Positions 62,938-64,000 of a stretch of 64,000 nt of DNA are shown piece by piece. Below the pieces are notes generated by a model. It did no database searches, had not been told where the DNA came from, and saw only the letters and a program-made list of their open reading frames with translations. Source of the DNA: JANRKF01 sp033763575 (lineage in GTDB: Bacteria > Pseudomonadota > Alphaproteobacteria > Rickettsiales > SXRF01); assembly GCA_033763575.1 (NCBI GenBank), contig JANRKF010000024.1, forward strand, positions 94,336 to 158,335, given 5' to 3'. Each line of letters starts with the position of its first letter. The first letter of the stretch is position 1. A program made the position numbers and the translations under genes.

Positions 62938-63746
62938 TCTCCTTTCACTTTGTGTTCACGGCAAAATGCTGTTCCCCAAGCGGGGCAGTACCGATCGGAG
63001 CACAGCATTGATTGCGGGTTGGCGATAAAGGACGTGGGTTCACCGCTTGTGCGGAACGCTGCCGTATCGTCCTTGATGCGTTTCAAAATGGCGCGCGCGG
63101 CTTTCGTGGCGGCACCTACGTCATATTCAAAAAACTCTACCTCTGGTTCACGCTTGCGCGGCAAGTAGTCTTCGATGATGCGCTCAACGGTGCGCTGATG
63201 CACCGAGCACAGCAGCGCATACGCCCCATACTGAGAGATGTTGGCGCGGCTGGCCGCACCCGTTTTCAGGTCGCGGATGGTGATTGCTTCGCGCACGTCA
63301 AACTGACCTGACAGGATGAACCCGCCGCCAATATCGGCTTCTAGGCGGATTTCCACTTCGACAGGCTCAATGACAGGTGCAACCTGCACACGGTAAGAGC
63401 GCACCAGCGTTTTTAGCTGAAGCTCGGCCCGGTCATAGGTGGGCGTGGTGCCGTCATAGATAATACCTTCGGTGCGGCTGATTTCATTGAAGGTTTCAAA
63501 GGCCAGATCCAGCGCACTGTCTTCACTTCCCAGATTGCCATCATAGATTTTGCTATTCAGCGCATAGGCTGCGGAGGCATGGGTGCTGCTACCGAGTGCC
63601 GCACCAATGCCTTGCGGGGTTTCGCGTAGTTCGTATCCAGCCTTTATCAGCTCATCCCACAGGAATTTCGTCGCCGCACGCCGAGGGCAATCCGCATAAG
63701 ACGGCAAGCCAGAAGAGCGGATGACGGTTTTCTCAGTAGTGAGCAT
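62934..63746 (-). CDS. PD-(D/E)XK exonuclease, Cas4/RecB-like
   Basis: 270 residues from ATG 63746 (GGAGG 10 bases upstream). One Cys near the N-terminus (SYADCPRRAATKF) and three near the C-terminus (LCSDRYCPAWGTAFC) match the 4Fe-4S ligands of Cas4/AddB-type nucleases. The nuclease core shows LSGQFDVREAITIRDLKTG (D, D-x-K) and a QYGAYALL helix. It is the probable 5'-3' exonuclease partner of RecT. The frame extends to 63821 inside the upstream gene. Confidence 0.82.
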   Translation of the reverse strand: MLTTEKTVIRSSGLPSYADCPRRAATKFLWDELIKAGYELRETPQGIGAALGSSTHASAAYALNSKIYDGNLGSEDSALDLAFETFNEISRTEGIIYDGTTPTYDRAELQLKTLVRSYRVQVAPVIEPVEVEIRLEADIGGGFILSGQFDVREAITIRDLKTGAASRANISQYGAYALLCSVHQRTVERIIEDYLPRKREPEVEFFEYDVGAATKAARAILKRIKDDTAAFRTSGEPTSFIANPQSMLCSDRYCPAWGTAFCREHKVKGE

Positions 63747-64000
63747 AACGCGGCGGCCTCCGTTTCCGTTTTGGCTTTTGCTTCTGGAATCGCGCCTGAT
63801 GCCAGTTGAGAATCTGCTCACGGGTCACGCCCTTGCAGACTTCAATCACTTGCTGGCAACGGTGGATGTCGAATCGGGCGATATGGCAATCGCGCTTGGC
63901 ATCTTTGATTTGCAGGACATACGCCAGCCAATCATAGACTGCGTGGCGGTAACGCTTCCTTATCACCTGATGCAAGCTGTCATCGTCACGTCCCCAGAGC
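63733..64000 (-). CDS. Prophage hypothetical protein, 5' end outside window
   Basis: The frame is open to the right edge and reads LWGRDDDSLHQVIRKRYRH and onwards, so the true start lies beyond 64000. A TTG at 63975 is only a formal start. The C-terminus is very basic (QKQKPKRKRRPPRYAHY). Its last 14 bases overlap the nuclease gene, making it the upstream member of the recombination operon. Function unknown. Confidence 0.6.
   Translation of the reverse strand, partial: LWGRDDDSLHQVIRKRYRHAVYDWLAYVLQIKDAKRDCHIARFDIHRCQQVIEVCKGVTREQILNWHQARFQKQKPKRKRRPPRYAHY

Overview
The window comes from an alphaproteobacterial chromosome of moderately high GC. The evidence is the gene content and order: ihfA followed by a MerR regulator, eno next to lpdA, pyrG next to kdsA, COQ9, an NDUFA9-like protein, gltD-gltB, a long-form hibernation factor and a DUF6476-like protein back to back with an RluA-family synthase. 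It carries biosynthesis genes for tryptophan, glutamate, folate/pterin, ubiquinone, queuosine and Kdo, so it does not look like a strongly reduced symbiont. The species cannot be named from sequence alone.

Layout. 1-8 kb: htpG (C-terminus outside the window), a chemoreceptor, a Ppx/GppA-type phosphatase, an ankyrin protein, ihfA and merR. 8-12.5 kb: a lone 3TM holin-like gene, a pseudo-receiver protein, tRNA-Gly(CCC) with a hairpin-rich tail, a PagL-like deacylase, a methyltransferase and a membrane protein. 12.5-24.2 kb: acs-rapZ-folB-FolM-like SDR-hpf on the minus strand, then ftsZ, rluD and tldD on plus, a compact small transcription unit, and ubiD on minus. 24-38 kb: yceI, tRNA-Leu(CAG), NDUFA9-like, gltD, gltB, GST, queG, grxC, a repeat-rich exported protein, a PAS histidine kinase and COQ9. 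38-48 kb, mostly minus: prepilin-like protein, lpdA, GIY-YIG cassette 1, eno, kdsA, GIY-YIG cassette 2, pyrG, a receiver, secG and tpiA. 48-53.5 kb: ppiD, then trpE-receiver-trpG-trpD. 53.6-56.6 kb: a locus with two SapC paralogues, a propeller-like protein and a probable 2OG-Fe(II) oxygenase. 56.7-64 kb is accessory: an AT-rich RelA/SpoT-domain gene between 67-bp direct repeats, the 3' end of a tRNA-Leu(CAA) as a probable attachment site, then the integrase end of a prophage (HTH protein, integrase, SbcC-like ATPase, RecT, Cas4/RecB-like nuclease) that runs off the right edge.

The most unusual content is a set of short palindromic repeats. Some lie between genes and others lie in frame inside genes (queG, the prepilin, lpdA and probably acs), in the manner of Rickettsia palindromic elements. 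Two small GIY-YIG nuclease genes are each bounded by such palindromes. The one upstream of lpdA is accompanied by a second copy of the first 44 bases of lpdA that differs only at three synonymous positions, so the insertion appears to have split and rebuilt the gene start. Three approximately 33-base arrays of degenerate 7- or 8-mers are another repeat class.
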